From NCBI RefSeq assembly GCF_008329905.1, contig NZ_CP032155.1, positions 496,001 to 560,000 of the forward strand: DNA of 64,000 nucleotides. The letters run 5' to 3'. The notes under the pieces are model-generated. The model searched no databases, was not told the DNA's origin, and worked only from the letters and a program-made list of their open reading frames with translations. A program made the position numbers and the translations under genes. This stretch comes from Mycobacterium sp. ELW1 (GTDB lineage: Bacteria; Actinomycetota; Actinomycetes; Mycobacteriales; Mycobacteriaceae). Each line of letters opens with the position of its first letter. Position 1 is the stretch's first letter. Shown here one piece after another: positions 43,668-52,560 of the stretch.

Positions 43668-44531
43668 CTACTTCCAGTGCTCGTCGAGCAATGTCGACCA
43701 GGCGTGGCTGAGCTGTTTCCACTCGTCCGCGCAGCCCTGCGCACGTTCTTCGGGGAGACCGCCGTCGGTGATCATGTCGGTATTGGCGTCGGGGTTGGAC
43801 CCGTAGATCCAGCACTGCAGGTTGTAGACGCGCTGCTGGTCCAATGAGTGGACGTCGGCCATGTCCGCCGCGCCGAGTTCAGTGCGTGCGGCCGCGGATG
43901 CTTGGAATGCGCGCGCGAAGTTCGTGATCGCCTTCAACGACTCCGCATCGGCTTTCCCGTTGTCGCCGGGAGTCAGCAAGATGTAGGCGGCCAGCTGGTC
44001 GGCCGCGTCCTCTTCCTTGCCGGTGATCGGCAGGTCGTAAAGGGTGATCGCCATGTGGCCGGTCTCGTGATAGAACGTCGCATCCTCCGAACCGATGGCC
44101 GAGGCTACGGGGTCTTTGTCGCCGGCCTTGGTGAAGATCTTCTCGCCGAGGTCGGCGTCCTCGTAGCAGATGGTGATGGTCTTCTGACTCGGGCTCCAGA
44201 AGGCGTTGGCCTGGTCGCACTGCGAGCCATGCAAGGGGATGTCCTGCGGTAGCTTCAGCGATTGGTTGATGTCATCGGCAAGGTCCTCCAGAACCTTGTT
44301 GTCCTGCAACAGTTTTTTGCCGTTCTGCGCTTCCGGACTGGTGGCGTCGTCGTAGGTGACGACCATCTTGCCGCCGGCGTCCGACGACGCAGTGTCCTCG
44401 GGGCCCTTGGCTTTCGCGGTCTCCGATGTCACGGGGCCACCCGAGGATTCGGCCTTCTCCTCGGTGCCGCTGCCACCGCATCCGGCCAGCAACAACCCCA
44501 CTGCCAACACCGGCAGAATCCGAGCGCTCAT
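43668..44531 (-). CDS. lipoprotein with DUF4344 metallopeptidase-like domain
   Basis: The product has 287 residues. The lipobox LLLAGCGG puts the lipidated Cys at residue 18. An acidic Ser/Thr/Glu-rich spacer leads to a globular domain with the zinc motif FYHETGHMAI (His155, Glu156, His159). The segments TICYEDADLGEKIF and DQLAAYILL fit DUF4344 putative metallopeptidases. Cys residues later in the chain suggest disulfides. ATG 44531 was chosen over 44546 because GGAGG lies 8 nt upstream. It faces the periplasm or cell wall; substrate unknown. Confidence 0.83.
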   Translation of the reverse strand: MSARILPVLAVGLLLAGCGGSGTEEKAESSGGPVTSETAKAKGPEDTASSDAGGKMVVTYDDATSPEAQNGKKLLQDNKVLEDLADDINQSLKLPQDIPLHGSQCDQANAFWSPSQKTITICYEDADLGEKIFTKAGDKDPVASAIGSEDATFYHETGHMAITLYDLPITGKEEDAADQLAAYILLTPGDNGKADAESLKAITNFARAFQASAAARTELGAADMADVHSLDQQRVYNLQCWIYGSNPDANTDMITDGGLPEERAQGCADEWKQLSHAWSTLLDEHWK

Positions 44532-44677
44532 GTTCCCGACCTCCATGGAAGAGACCTACCAATTGACACGGTCGCAGATTTGCGCCGGTAGTGGGGGTGA
44601 TAGATCAACTCTCGCCAAGAAACATTGCCGAGGAACTGGGACCATGAGCGGGCATCAACCGCCAGCAGGGAGACCAA

Positions 44678-45544
44678 GTGCCACCGACGCCAGACGTCCT
44701 GTCAGACCATCGCGACGACCTCGGTGAAGGACCATGGTGGGACGCCGAGGACGGCACTTTCTACTGGGTGGACAGCACCGGATGTTCGGTCCACTGGGTG
44801 CGCCTGGACGGCAGTGACGTCACCACGATCTCCACGCCCGGCGAAGTGGGCTTCGTCGTGAAGACCCGGTCCGGGCTCCTACTGGCCGGCTGCCGTGACG
44901 GCCTCTACTGCTACGACGATGGCGGATGGGAGTCGAAGTGGACCGGTAGTTGGGACACTTCGAGTGTGCGGTCCAACGACGGAAAAACCGACCGCAACGG
45001 GCTTCTCTGGTTCGGCACGATGCACGACGCCGAGACCGAGCCCGTCGCGCATCTCTATCGCCTTCGGGACGGACGTCCGCAGGCACAGCTCGACGGCGTC
45101 ACCGTGTCGAACGGCCTCGGCTGGTCGCCGGACGGCACGCTGATGTACTACGCGGATTCGCCTACCCAGACGATTCAGGTCTTCGACTACGACGCGACAG
45201 CCGGTGAGATCCACAACGGGCGAATCTTCGCGACGGACGTCAAACCTTCTGATCCGGACGGCCTCACCGTCGATGCGGATGGGTGCGTCTGGTCGGCGAA
45301 ATGGGATGGGGGCAGGGTCGTCCGGTACACGCCGGACGGCCGGATCGATCGTGAAGTGGAGGTGCCGGCGTCGCGCCCGACCAGCTGCATGTTCGTGGGC
45401 AGCGACCTGCGCACGCTGGCCATCACATCGGCTCTGCCTGACGTGCCCGAGACCGAACCACTCGCCGGCGCGGTGTTTCTCGTCGACGTCGGCGCTCAAG
45501 GCTTGCCCGAGGCACGGCTCGACGATCAGCAGCTCACTGATTGA
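44678..45544 (+). CDS. SMP-30/gluconolactonase-type six-bladed beta-propeller protein
   Basis: The product has 288 residues. It has the family start EGPWWDAEDGTFYWVD with the metal-binding Glu17, an NGLGWSPDGTLMYYADSPT segment holding a metal-binding Asn, and SDPDGLTVDADGCVWSAKWD with the metal-binding Asp. These sites bind Ca or Zn and support lactone hydrolysis in sugar metabolism. A GTG start at 44678 follows an AGGGAG ribosome-binding site. It is cytoplasmic. Substrate could be a sugar lactone. It is convergent with the DUF2834 gene. Confidence 0.87.
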   Translation: MPPTPDVLSDHRDDLGEGPWWDAEDGTFYWVDSTGCSVHWVRLDGSDVTTISTPGEVGFVVKTRSGLLLAGCRDGLYCYDDGGWESKWTGSWDTSSVRSNDGKTDRNGLLWFGTMHDAETEPVAHLYRLRDGRPQAQLDGVTVSNGLGWSPDGTLMYYADSPTQTIQVFDYDATAGEIHNGRIFATDVKPSDPDGLTVDADGCVWSAKWDGGRVVRYTPDGRIDREVEVPASRPTSCMFVGSDLRTLAITSALPDVPETEPLAGAVFLVDVGAQGLPEARLDDQQLTD

Positions 45545-45551
45545 GTCGAGT

Positions 45552-45926
45552 TTAGTTGGCTGCCAGACTGTTTCGCTCAGCCAATTTGAACTGCCTGGCG
45601 ATCAGAAACAGCGGGAACGAGACGCTGATGGCGATCACGAAGCCGGCCACGACGAAGGCCCACACATAGCGGACCCCGAGTCGACGGCCCTCGGCGATCA
45701 TCAGCACGGTTGCCGCCAGCGCGACGATCAACAGATCGTTGGTCAGCGACGAGGTCGCATAGTTGACGTACCCGGCCGCGAAGAAGCCCGTCAGGCCGCC
45801 GTTGCCGTCGCTGAGCATGTAGGCAAGGGTGCTCCCGAACGCGAATACGACCGCGGCGATTGCGAGAACGAGGTAGATGCCGCAGAGCAGCTTGTCGGTT
45901 CGCGAGAGGCGCGAAAACGTGGTCAT
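45552..45926 (-). CDS. DUF2834-like small membrane protein
   Basis: The product has 124 residues with three hydrophobic segments (CGIYLVLAIAAVVFAFGS; LLIVALAATVLMIA; WAFVVAGFVIAISVSFPLFL) and the FAAGYVNYATSSLTNDLLI motif typical of DUF2834. ATG 45926 was chosen since the upstream residues are unlike membrane proteins. Its function is unknown. It lies between the SMP-30 stop and the Abi-alpha-like gene, divergent from the latter. Confidence 0.72.
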   Translation of the reverse strand: MTTFSRLSRTDKLLCGIYLVLAIAAVVFAFGSTLAYMLSDGNGGLTGFFAAGYVNYATSSLTNDLLIVALAATVLMIAEGRRLGVRYVWAFVVAGFVIAISVSFPLFLIARQFKLAERNSLAAN

Positions 45927-46051
45927 CGACGGATTATGCGCTGCGGGATCGAGGCCGCGACGCCGATCTTGGGTCGATTGCGGAGATTGCAATACGGATT
46001 AATCGATGCCTCCGCCACCTCCGGAGACGTGCGGCGGGCTATTTTCTGCGG

Positions 46052-46738
46052 ATGGCTTTCTCATATGACCCCCGAGGACTGATCGGGCGCGCTGTGGACG
46101 CCGCCCGGGTGGGTCTCGATGTCTACAGCTGGGCCGAGGAACAGGTCGTCGGTGCGATTCGGCACGGACTCGATTCGCTGGACCCCGCTGAGGCTCTCGA
46201 GGATGCCGCACCCGAGGCAGTGTCGGAGGCATCAGTGCCCGACCCCGACTCGCTGTCCGGGAAGATGAGCCGGCTGCTGGACCGCGCTCTCGACCAGAAC
46301 ACCAAGGGGAGTCAGGTCGAGCTCTACCACCACCTGCTCGATCAGCTCGTCGCCGACGAGGCGCGCATCCTGGGTGCGCTGTCGGACGGGTCGTCGTCGC
46401 CGATGGTGAACATCTACACCTGGCTCAGTCCCCGTGTCCCGGGACGGGCGGCGCTGGAGAATGCCTCGTTGATCGGCCGGACCGCGAACGTGGCCCTGCC
46501 GCAGATGGTTCCGCAATACGTCAGCCACCTCCTCTCACTCGGCCTCGTCGAAGCCGGGCCCGAAGACCCCGCGCTGGCCACCGAGTACGAGGTGTTGATG
46601 GCCGAGACGTCGGTGCTCGCGGCCATCAAAAGCGCGTCGCGGGGTCCGCTGGCCGCCAAGGTCGAAAAGTCGACTCTGACGTTGTCGCCGCTCGGCACGT
46701 CGCTGTGGGCGGCCGCCACAGGGGAACTCGGTCGGTGA
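46052..46738 (+). CDS. Abi-alpha-like (DUF4393) protein
   Basis: The product has 228 residues without a signal peptide. The central region (LYHHLLDQLVADEARILGAL, then SDGSSSPMVNIYTW) resembles the DUF4393/Abi_alpha proteins, some of which were linked to phage abortive infection. The N-terminal helix region is amphipathic. The stop overlaps the DUF445 gene start as GTGA, so the two are translated together. Role is unknown: family recognition is from pattern and is moderate. Confidence 0.6.
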   Translation: MAFSYDPRGLIGRAVDAARVGLDVYSWAEEQVVGAIRHGLDSLDPAEALEDAAPEAVSEASVPDPDSLSGKMSRLLDRALDQNTKGSQVELYHHLLDQLVADEARILGALSDGSSSPMVNIYTWLSPRVPGRAALENASLIGRTANVALPQMVPQYVSHLLSLGLVEAGPEDPALATEYEVLMAETSVLAAIKSASRGPLAAKVEKSTLTLSPLGTSLWAAATGELGR

Positions 46739-48009
46739 GCGCCGCTCCACCGGAAGTGCTGCTCGCCCTCTCGAGTTGGACCGAGATCAAGGCCGACTTC
46801 AGCGCCTATTGGATGGTGTACCTGTCGATGCCGTTCGTCGCGGCCTTCGTCGGGTGGAGCACGAAAATCGTCGCGCTCGAAATGCTCTACCGCCCGATCG
46901 AGTTCAGGGGTTGGGGTCCGTTCGGATGGCAGGGCATCGTGCCGCGGCGGGCGGGCAAGGTCGGCTCGAAGACCATCGATCTGCTGACGTCCAATCTGCT
47001 GAAACCCGAAGAGCTGCTGGACCGCATCGACGCCAACGAGGCGGTCGACGCGCTGCGCGGGCCGCTCGCCCAAGCGATCGACGACATCTCCCGCGACCTT
47101 GCCGACGAGATTCGCCCGGGCCTGTGGGATGCGCTGCCGGAATCCGCCAGACGCGGGATCCAGGAGCGTATGCGCAAGCAGGCGCCCCACATCGTCGAGA
47201 ACATGCTGACCGAGATGAAGGCCGATCTTCCGCGCTACCTCGATCTGCACTTCATGGCGGTGACCGCGCTGGTGCGCAACAAAGAGAAGCTCGTCAAGCT
47301 GATGCGCAGCGTCACCACCGACGCCATGGCGTTCGTGCGGCGCAGCGGTATCTACTTCGGTCTGGTGATCGGTCTGGTCCAGATGGTGGCGTGGGCGCTG
47401 TTCAAGAACCCATGGATCATGCCGGCCTTCGGTTTCGCGGTCGGTTTCATCAGCGACTACATCGCGTTGAACATGCTCTTCCGGCCGATGCACCCGCGAA
47501 AATTCCTGGGCTTCATCCCCTTTCAAGGGCTGTTGCATGCCGAGCGCGACAAGATCACCCGCGACTACGCCAAGATCCTGGCCGACGATCTTTTCTCACC
47601 CGAGCTCATGTTCGACGCCATCATCAAAGGCCCCGGCTCGGACAAGCTATTCGCGTTGGCGGCCAAGGAAATCGACGCCGCCATCGATGCCCAGACCGGC
47701 GTCGCGCGACCGATGGTCACACTGGCGGTCGGCACCAAGCGATACCGGGCGCTGAAGGACCGCGTCGTCACCCTGGTGTTGGAGCGGCTCCCCGATACCT
47801 TGCTGGAGGCGCAGGAGTACGCGGCGAACGCACTGAACCTCGAGCAGGTCGTCATCGACAAGATGAGTCAACTGACCGAGGAAGAGTACGAGTCAATCCT
47901 GCGTCCGGTGTTCAAGGACGACGAGCCGCTCATGATCGCGGTCGGCGCGGTGCTCGGTGGCGTGGTCGGTGAGCTTCAGGTGCAGATCATCGAATTCTTC
48001 ACACACTGA
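46735..48009 (+). CDS. DUF445 membrane protein
   Basis: The product has 424 residues. An N-terminal membrane helix is followed by the GWSTKIVALEMLYRPIEF motif, and the second copy of that motif, FISDYIALNMLFRPMHPR, lies near residue 250; these repeats mark DUF445 proteins. Between them is a long cytoplasmic helical region. A C-terminal membrane helix ends the chain. The function of DUF445 is not established. The GTG start at 46735 overlaps the Abi-alpha-like stop. Confidence 0.82.
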   Translation: MSAAPPEVLLALSSWTEIKADFSAYWMVYLSMPFVAAFVGWSTKIVALEMLYRPIEFRGWGPFGWQGIVPRRAGKVGSKTIDLLTSNLLKPEELLDRIDANEAVDALRGPLAQAIDDISRDLADEIRPGLWDALPESARRGIQERMRKQAPHIVENMLTEMKADLPRYLDLHFMAVTALVRNKEKLVKLMRSVTTDAMAFVRRSGIYFGLVIGLVQMVAWALFKNPWIMPAFGFAVGFISDYIALNMLFRPMHPRKFLGFIPFQGLLHAERDKITRDYAKILADDLFSPELMFDAIIKGPGSDKLFALAAKEIDAAIDAQTGVARPMVTLAVGTKRYRALKDRVVTLVLERLPDTLLEAQEYAANALNLEQVVIDKMSQLTEEEYESILRPVFKDDEPLMIAVGAVLGGVVGELQVQIIEFFTH

Positions 48010-48015
48010 GTGCGG

Positions 48016-48381
48016 CTACAGCGCCGGAGTGGTGGGCTGCAGGACCGCGGTGGCGACGGCCTCCGCCCGCAGATGCTCGAAGGCTTGGTAGTCCGGATCG
48101 TTGACCATGCTCACGAAGTGGCGCCGAGTGGGGTAGCGGAACAACGCCACCAGGTCCCAGTCGCCGCCTGCGTCGGCAACCAGAGATGGATGCCCGGCAC
48201 CGCCGTAGACCACTGTCACCCCGTAGCGCTCTTGGACGCCGGAGGTGCTGAAGTGCTCGATGTACTCCCTGTACTTGTCCGCGCCGCCGGGTGCGAACCG
48301 CACGAGGTTGAGCATCACGACCGGCGCAGTCGGGTCGGCGCCGACAAACTTCTCGAGTGCGGACGCGTCGAGAACAGACAT
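48016..48381 (-). CDS. DUF1330-family protein
   Basis: The product has 121 residues with the dimeric a/b-barrel pattern of DUF1330: APVVMLNLVRFAPGGADKYREY, YGVTVVYGG, DLVALFRYPTRRHFVSMVND and YQAFEHLRAEA. The typical family role is unknown. ATG 48381 has a GGGAG ribosome-binding site. The divergent TetR gene 89 bp away shares a promoter region with direct repeats and is the likely regulator. Confidence 0.8.
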   Translation of the reverse strand: MSVLDASALEKFVGADPTAPVVMLNLVRFAPGGADKYREYIEHFSTSGVQERYGVTVVYGGAGHPSLVADAGGDWDLVALFRYPTRRHFVSMVNDPDYQAFEHLRAEAVATAVLQPTTPAL

Positions 48382-48397
48382 GGCTTTCTCCCTTGGT

Positions 48398-48428
48398 AAG
48401 TTACTTGCTGAACAACACGCAAGTTACT
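48398..48428. promoter_or_regulatory. direct repeats in the TetR/DUF1330 divergent spacer
   Basis: AAGTTACT occurs at 48398-48405 and again at 48421-48428, 23 bp apart (about two helical turns). Each holds the short palindrome AGTTACT, and the region is bracketed by CCAGT and ACTTG-like half sites. It is a plausible TetR operator pair that also overlaps a TAACTT -10-like hexamer for the DUF1330 gene. Confidence 0.5.
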
Positions 48429-48470
48429 GGACGGGACCGACAAGTTCGGCTCCAGGCAGGATGACCAGGC

Positions 48471-49082
48471 ATGGAGGAGTTGCGAACGGCTCGCCGAACA
48501 CAGGCCGAACGTCGCGAAGAAGCCCGACACCGCGTGCTGCAAGCCGCCACCGCGTTGGTTGCCAGACACGGATCGCGTGCGGTGTCGTTGGCTGCCGTCG
48601 GCGAGGCCGCCGGGTACAGCCGCGGCATCGTCCACCATCACTTCGGCAGCAAGGCGCGGTTACTCGAGGAGGTCATCAAGTACACCCAGACGTTCGACGT
48701 CCCGGCTGACTCGGCGACTGGGCTCAGCCGGCTGACGGATTTCGTCGGGGCCTACCTGGGCGGCCTGCACGACCGCTCGCCGCGCTCAGAGGCGTTCCTG
48801 AAACTGTGGACCGAGTCTGCGGGTGCCGAACCGTCGCTGGCCGAGCTTTTCGCCGAGCGCGACGCACAGTTCCGAGAAGTCCTCGCGCAGTACATCGTCG
48901 ACGGGATCGATGACGGCTCCATCGGATCAGGCGTGGACCCTCAGACTGCCGCCGTCGCGATCATCGGGCTGCTGCGCGGCAGCGCTCTGATGGCGTTCTC
49001 GACGGCGCGTGACGTCGCGGCGGGGGATTTGGCCGCAGTTGCGGTGGCGGGTGTCGAACGCAGCTTGGCGGCAGGTTCATGA
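48471..49082 (+). CDS. TetR-family transcriptional regulator
   Basis: The product has 203 residues. The helix-turn-helix (about residues 37-61) reads VSLAAVGEAAGYSRGIVHHH, then FGSKARLLEEV. The C-terminal domain is of the TetR_C type with a helix-rich FLKLWTESAG region. It lies divergent from DUF1330 across a spacer with direct repeats, so it probably regulates itself and DUF1330. The start ATG at 48471 lacks a ribosome-binding site and may be leaderless. Confidence 0.87.
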   Translation: MEELRTARRTQAERREEARHRVLQAATALVARHGSRAVSLAAVGEAAGYSRGIVHHHFGSKARLLEEVIKYTQTFDVPADSATGLSRLTDFVGAYLGGLHDRSPRSEAFLKLWTESAGAEPSLAELFAERDAQFREVLAQYIVDGIDDGSIGSGVDPQTAAVAIIGLLRGSALMAFSTARDVAAGDLAAVAVAGVERSLAAGS

Positions 49083-49169
49083 CGCCGGTCTGCGGTTCGC
49101 GTGGAGTCGTGTCCGCAAACCCATCTCAAACCGCCGGTGCCCTCGCGAAAATCACCTAGCCTTGCCCAG

Positions 49170-49844
49170 GTGCGACCGCCGCGAAGCTCACACGTCGCGG
49201 CCGCAGCTTTTTTCATCGGCGCCGTGCTCTACGGCAGCTGGATAATCACGGTCTTCGTTGACTCCGGTCCTGCGCAGGCAAGCGACTACGTGAGCGAACT
49301 CATCGCGACTGACCAGCCGCTGAGCGGGCTGTTGCGTGCGGCTGACTTCGCGACGGCCGCCGTAATCGGGGTGGGCGTCATCCTGAGCGTGGTCGGCGGG
49401 CGCGTTCGCGGCGGTATGGCCGCCGTTGCGTGGGCGACGTTGGCCGTATTTGCCGTGGCCACCGCACTCGACAGTGCGTGGGCGATGTCGTGCGCGCCGC
49501 ATGCCGATCCCGCATGTGCTGCACGGGAAGCGGCCGGCACAGTGCCGCTTTCGCATCAGCTGCACACCGTGAGCAGCGTGATAGCTGTTGCCGCGGCGCT
49601 GATTTCACTGATCGCATTCTTGCGTGTCGATGCAATGGAGCAGATCAGCCGGCGGGTGCACCGATTCGGGCTGTGGGTGTTGGGCGGACTTGCCGCAACG
49701 ACAGTGGCGACCGTCGTCAGCGTCTTCCTCGACAGCGCCGACCGAGGCGGTGCGCTGGGCGTAGCTCAGCGGCTGCAGCTGCTGTGCATGAGTGGCTGGC
49801 TGGTCTATGTGGCGCTGCGAGAGGCCACGCGCCCGTCAGGCTGA
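49170..49844 (+). CDS. DUF998 membrane protein
   Basis: The product has 224 residues with six hydrophobic segments. DUF998 features include FFIGAVLYGSWIITVF, DYVSELIA, and the SAWAMSCAPHADPACAARE loop, where the Cys pair is likely outside the membrane. The GTG at 49170 was chosen because the upstream part of the frame is Pro/Ser-rich and unlike the family. Function unknown. It precedes the tRNA gene. Confidence 0.75.
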   Translation: MRPPRSSHVAAAAFFIGAVLYGSWIITVFVDSGPAQASDYVSELIATDQPLSGLLRAADFATAAVIGVGVILSVVGGRVRGGMAAVAWATLAVFAVATALDSAWAMSCAPHADPACAAREAAGTVPLSHQLHTVSSVIAVAAALISLIAFLRVDAMEQISRRVHRFGLWVLGGLAATTVATVVSVFLDSADRGGALGVAQRLQLLCMSGWLVYVALREATRPSG

Positions 49845-49859
49845 AGCAGTGGACTGTGG

Positions 49860-49930
49860 AGCCGATGACGGGAATCGAACCCGCGTATTCAGCTTGGGAA
49901 GCTGATGTTCTGCCATTGAACTACATCGGC
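49860..49930 (-). tRNA. tRNA-Gly (anticodon CCC)
   Basis: The 71-nt transcript folds as a cloverleaf. The acceptor stem is GCCGATG with CATCGGC, perfect over 7 bp. The anticodon stem is TCAGC/GCTGA with loop TTCCCAA, giving anticodon CCC for glycine. The T arm is GCGGG-TTCGATT-CCCGT. The discriminator base is U, as expected for bacterial tRNA-Gly. No encoded CCA. A TATCCT upstream on the minus strand may be its -10. In M. tuberculosis a tRNA-Gly also sits next to dcd, by memory. Confidence 0.95.
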
Positions 49931-49988
49931 ATGGTGCTGACGAAGGATAGCAACCGCACCGCTGACCGTGCGCCAGTACGCTCGTCGC

Positions 49989-50570
49989 GTGCTGCTCTCC
50001 GATCGCGATATCCGCGCCGCCATCGCCGAGGGTCGACTGGGCATCGACCCGTTCGACGACGCCCTGGTGCAACCGTCGAGCGTCGACGTCCGGCTGGACA
50101 GCCTGTTCCGGGTGTTCAACAACACCCGCTACACCCACATCGACCCCGCCAAGCAGCAGGACGAGCTGACCAGTCTGGTCGAACCCGCTAAAGGCGAGCC
50201 GTTCGTCCTGCATCCCGGCGAGTTCGTGCTCGGCTCGACGCTGGAGTGCTGCACCCTGCCCGACGACCTCGCCGGACGGCTCGAAGGCAAGTCGTCGCTG
50301 GGCCGCCTCGGCCTGCTGACTCACTCCACCGCGGGCTTCATCGACCCAGGCTTCTCCGGGCACATCACCCTGGAACTCTCGAACGTCGCGAACCTGCCCA
50401 TCACGCTCTGGCCGGGGATGAAAATCGGCCAGCTGTGCCTGCTGCGCCTGACCAGCCCCGCCCAAAATCCGTACGGCAGCGCCAGCGTCGGCTCCAAATA
50501 CCAGGGGCAACGCGGGCCCACTCCGTCTCGGTCATATCAGAACTTTCTTCAGTCCGAGGCGGGCGCGTAA
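49989..50570 (+). CDS. dcd: dCTP deaminase (bifunctional dCTP deaminase/dUTPase type)
   Basis: The product has 193 residues. It has the Dcd start [19 protein letters not shown], the active-site motif [19 protein letters not shown] and the [15 protein letters not shown] segment carrying the catalytic Glu. It makes dUMP/dUTP for thymidylate synthesis; the mycobacterial enzyme also hydrolyses dUTP. The GTG at 49989 fits the ~190 aa of Rv0321; the upstream ATG at 49968 would add seven residues. A 7-bp hairpin follows the gene. Confidence 0.92.
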   Translation: MLLSDRDIRAAIAEGRLGIDPFDDALVQPSSVDVRLDSLFRVFNNTRYTHIDPAKQQDELTSLVEPAKGEPFVLHPGEFVLGSTLECCTLPDDLAGRLEGKSSLGRLGLLTHSTAGFIDPGFSGHITLELSNVANLPITLWPGMKIGQLCLLRLTSPAQNPYGSASVGSKYQGQRGPTPSRSYQNFLQSEAGA

Positions 50571-50626
50571 CCTCGAAGCTCCAGGGTCAGGCACCGCCCA
50601 CCAGCTAATCCGTTTGGCTGTAACAG

Positions 50627-50643
50627 CGCCGCTAGCAGCGGCG
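50627..50643 (+). terminator. short stem-loop after dcd
   Basis: CGCCGCT and AGCGGCG form a 7-bp stem with a 3-nt loop, 57 nt past the dcd stop. There is no U tract. Confidence 0.45.
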
Positions 50644-50726
50644 ATGAACTTTACGGTTGAGCGGCTCTAGCACGGTGGAGCGCAGTAACGGGTCGGGGAG
50701 ATCCAGCAAACAACCTTGGAGGGGTA

Positions 50727-52481
50727 GTGGACATCGCACTCGGTGTGTCCATGACGCCAACGACGGTGCGCATGGTGCTGGTCGAAGGCGAGAAAGCCGA
50801 CGGCGTGACCGTCGACCACGACGCCTTCGACATCCAGACCGGCGAAGGTGCAGCAACCACGGCCGATCAAGTGGTCGCGGCGATTCTCGGTACCCGGGAA
50901 AGCGCCGCCGAAGGCGGACACCGTCTGGTGTCGACCGGCGTCACGTGGACCGACCATGCCGCCGCGGCCGGACTGCGCGATGCCCTCGCGGCCCGCAAGA
51001 TCGACGACGTCGTCCTGGTGTCCGAACTGCACGCTGCCGGTGCGCTGGCGCAAGCCGTCGGCCAGACCGTCGGCTACGACCGCACGGCCCTGATGTTCCT
51101 GGAGCGCGACACCGCCACCGTCTCGGTGGTGGACACCGCGACCGGCGACATCGTCAAGGTGCAGACCGAACACCTGCACGCCCAGGATGCGGTCGCCGAA
51201 CTGCAGCGGATGATCGCCGGCCTGGAGGCCATCGCCGAACCGCCGCAGGGTGTGTTCGTGCTCGGCTCCGGAGTCGACGTCGCGGCGGTCAAATCCCAGC
51301 TCGCGCTGGGCACAGTGCTGCCGGTGCACGCTCCCGACGAAGCCGAACTCGCGCTGGCCCGCGGCGCTGCACTGGCGTCCGCGACGGCACCGCGCTACGA
51401 CGCGTCCACAGTCGGCCTGGCCTACGCCCAGGACCCCGATGGCACCACCGCGGGCAAGGTCTACCCGGCGGCCGGTGTGTACGCGGCCGGCGCGAACACC
51501 GAGATGTCGGAAGCCGGCACCCAGATGGCCGCCGCCGGCTACATGGCCCCGCTCGGCTACAGCGAAGTGCTCGACGAGATGGACGGCGACCTCGGCTACG
51601 ACTCGATGCCGTACGACTCGGCTCCCGAGGAGCTCGACTTCGCTCCCGACGACTCCGGACGCAAGCCGTTCCTGCTGGTCGGAAGCGCGCTGACGTCGAT
51701 CTTCGTGGTCGGTGTGGTGGCGCTCGTGATCTCACTGGCGGTCAGCATCCGACCGACCGTCGACCAGCGGCCCAGCCCGGCCGAGGCCGTGATCGTCCCC
51801 AGCAGCCAGCCGGCCGGACCCGCCGTCGAGCAGGCCGCGCCGCCGGCCCCGCCCTCGGCTCCCTCGGTGCCCGACACCATCCAGGAGCCGATCCCGGTGG
51901 TGCAACAGGCCCCCCGAACCGTCTTCGTGACCCCGGCCCCGCAAGCCCCGGCACCGGCCCCAGCAGCCCCGGCACCCGCTCCCGAAGCCCCCGCACCCGC
52001 TCCGGAGGCATCGGCTCCCGCGCCGGCTCCGATCGCCCCGGTGATCCCGGCTCCGATCCTGCCGCCGCCGATCATCGTGTTGCCGCAACCGATTCTGCCG
52101 CCGTTCCTGCGGCCGCCGCGGCAGCGGGACTACCCGACGTACCCCTCATCCCCGAACTACCCGTCGTACCCCTCGTCGCCGCCTCAGACGCCGACCTACC
52201 CGTCGTCGCCTCCCACGCAGCAGCCGTCGACCCCGCCGACCCAGCAGCCGCCGTCGCAGCAGCCGCAGGCACCGGTCACGGAAGCGCCGAGTAACCCCCC
52301 TCCGGCCGCTGGTGGCTCGGGCGGTTACGGATCGGGTGGCTCGGGTGGCTACGGCGGCGGTTCAGGCTCAGGCTCGAGTTCGGGGTCCGACGGTGGTTCA
52401 CGCTCGGGTGATTCCGGTGGATCGCGCAGTGGTCGGGGATCGCAAAGCCCGCTGTGGCCGTTCCCGAGTTTCGGTCACTGA
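50727..52481 (+). CDS. DUF7159-like membrane protein: actin-like cytoplasmic domain and Pro/Gly-rich tail
   Basis: The product has 584 residues. Residues 1-~230 resemble an actin/Hsp70-type (ASKHA) fold: DIALGVSMTPTTVRMVLVEG looks like phosphate loop 1, and TALMFLERDTATVSVVD and VFVLGSGVDVAAVKS fit later strands. One membrane helix (ALTSIFVVGVVALVISLAVS, ~315-335) follows. The outside tail is Pro/Ala-rich (PAPAPAAPAPAPEAP), then Ser/Pro/Tyr repeats (PTYPSSPNYPSYPSSP), then Gly/Ser-rich. A GGAGGG ribosome-binding site precedes GTG 50727. ATP binding is inference; no function is known. Confidence 0.72.
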   Translation: MDIALGVSMTPTTVRMVLVEGEKADGVTVDHDAFDIQTGEGAATTADQVVAAILGTRESAAEGGHRLVSTGVTWTDHAAAAGLRDALAARKIDDVVLVSELHAAGALAQAVGQTVGYDRTALMFLERDTATVSVVDTATGDIVKVQTEHLHAQDAVAELQRMIAGLEAIAEPPQGVFVLGSGVDVAAVKSQLALGTVLPVHAPDEAELALARGAALASATAPRYDASTVGLAYAQDPDGTTAGKVYPAAGVYAAGANTEMSEAGTQMAAAGYMAPLGYSEVLDEMDGDLGYDSMPYDSAPEELDFAPDDSGRKPFLLVGSALTSIFVVGVVALVISLAVSIRPTVDQRPSPAEAVIVPSSQPAGPAVEQAAPPAPPSAPSVPDTIQEPIPVVQQAPRTVFVTPAPQAPAPAPAAPAPAPEAPAPAPEASAPAPAPIAPVIPAPILPPPIIVLPQPILPPFLRPPRQRDYPTYPSSPNYPSYPSSPPQTPTYPSSPPTQQPSTPPTQQPPSQQPQAPVTEAPSNPPPAAGGSGGYGSGGSGGYGGGSGSGSSSGSDGGSRSGDSGGSRSGRGSQSPLWPFPSFGH

Positions 52482-52560
52482 CACCCGAGTTCACCAGGCG
52501 TTAGCCTCGCGCTCAGTGTCGCGATGCGGTCCCATCATCGGGGCTGCGTACAGAGGCAGT

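Noticed and set aside
49860..49930. tRNA gene as an integration site for a mobile element
   Set aside because: No integrase gene, no duplicated tRNA 3' end and no composition shift are seen on either side.
50657..52294. A 545-codon plus-strand open frame over the DUF7159-like gene
   Set aside because: It is in another frame of a gene with a strong ribosome-binding site and a sensible membrane topology; the alternative product is Arg/Gly/Asp-rich low complexity.
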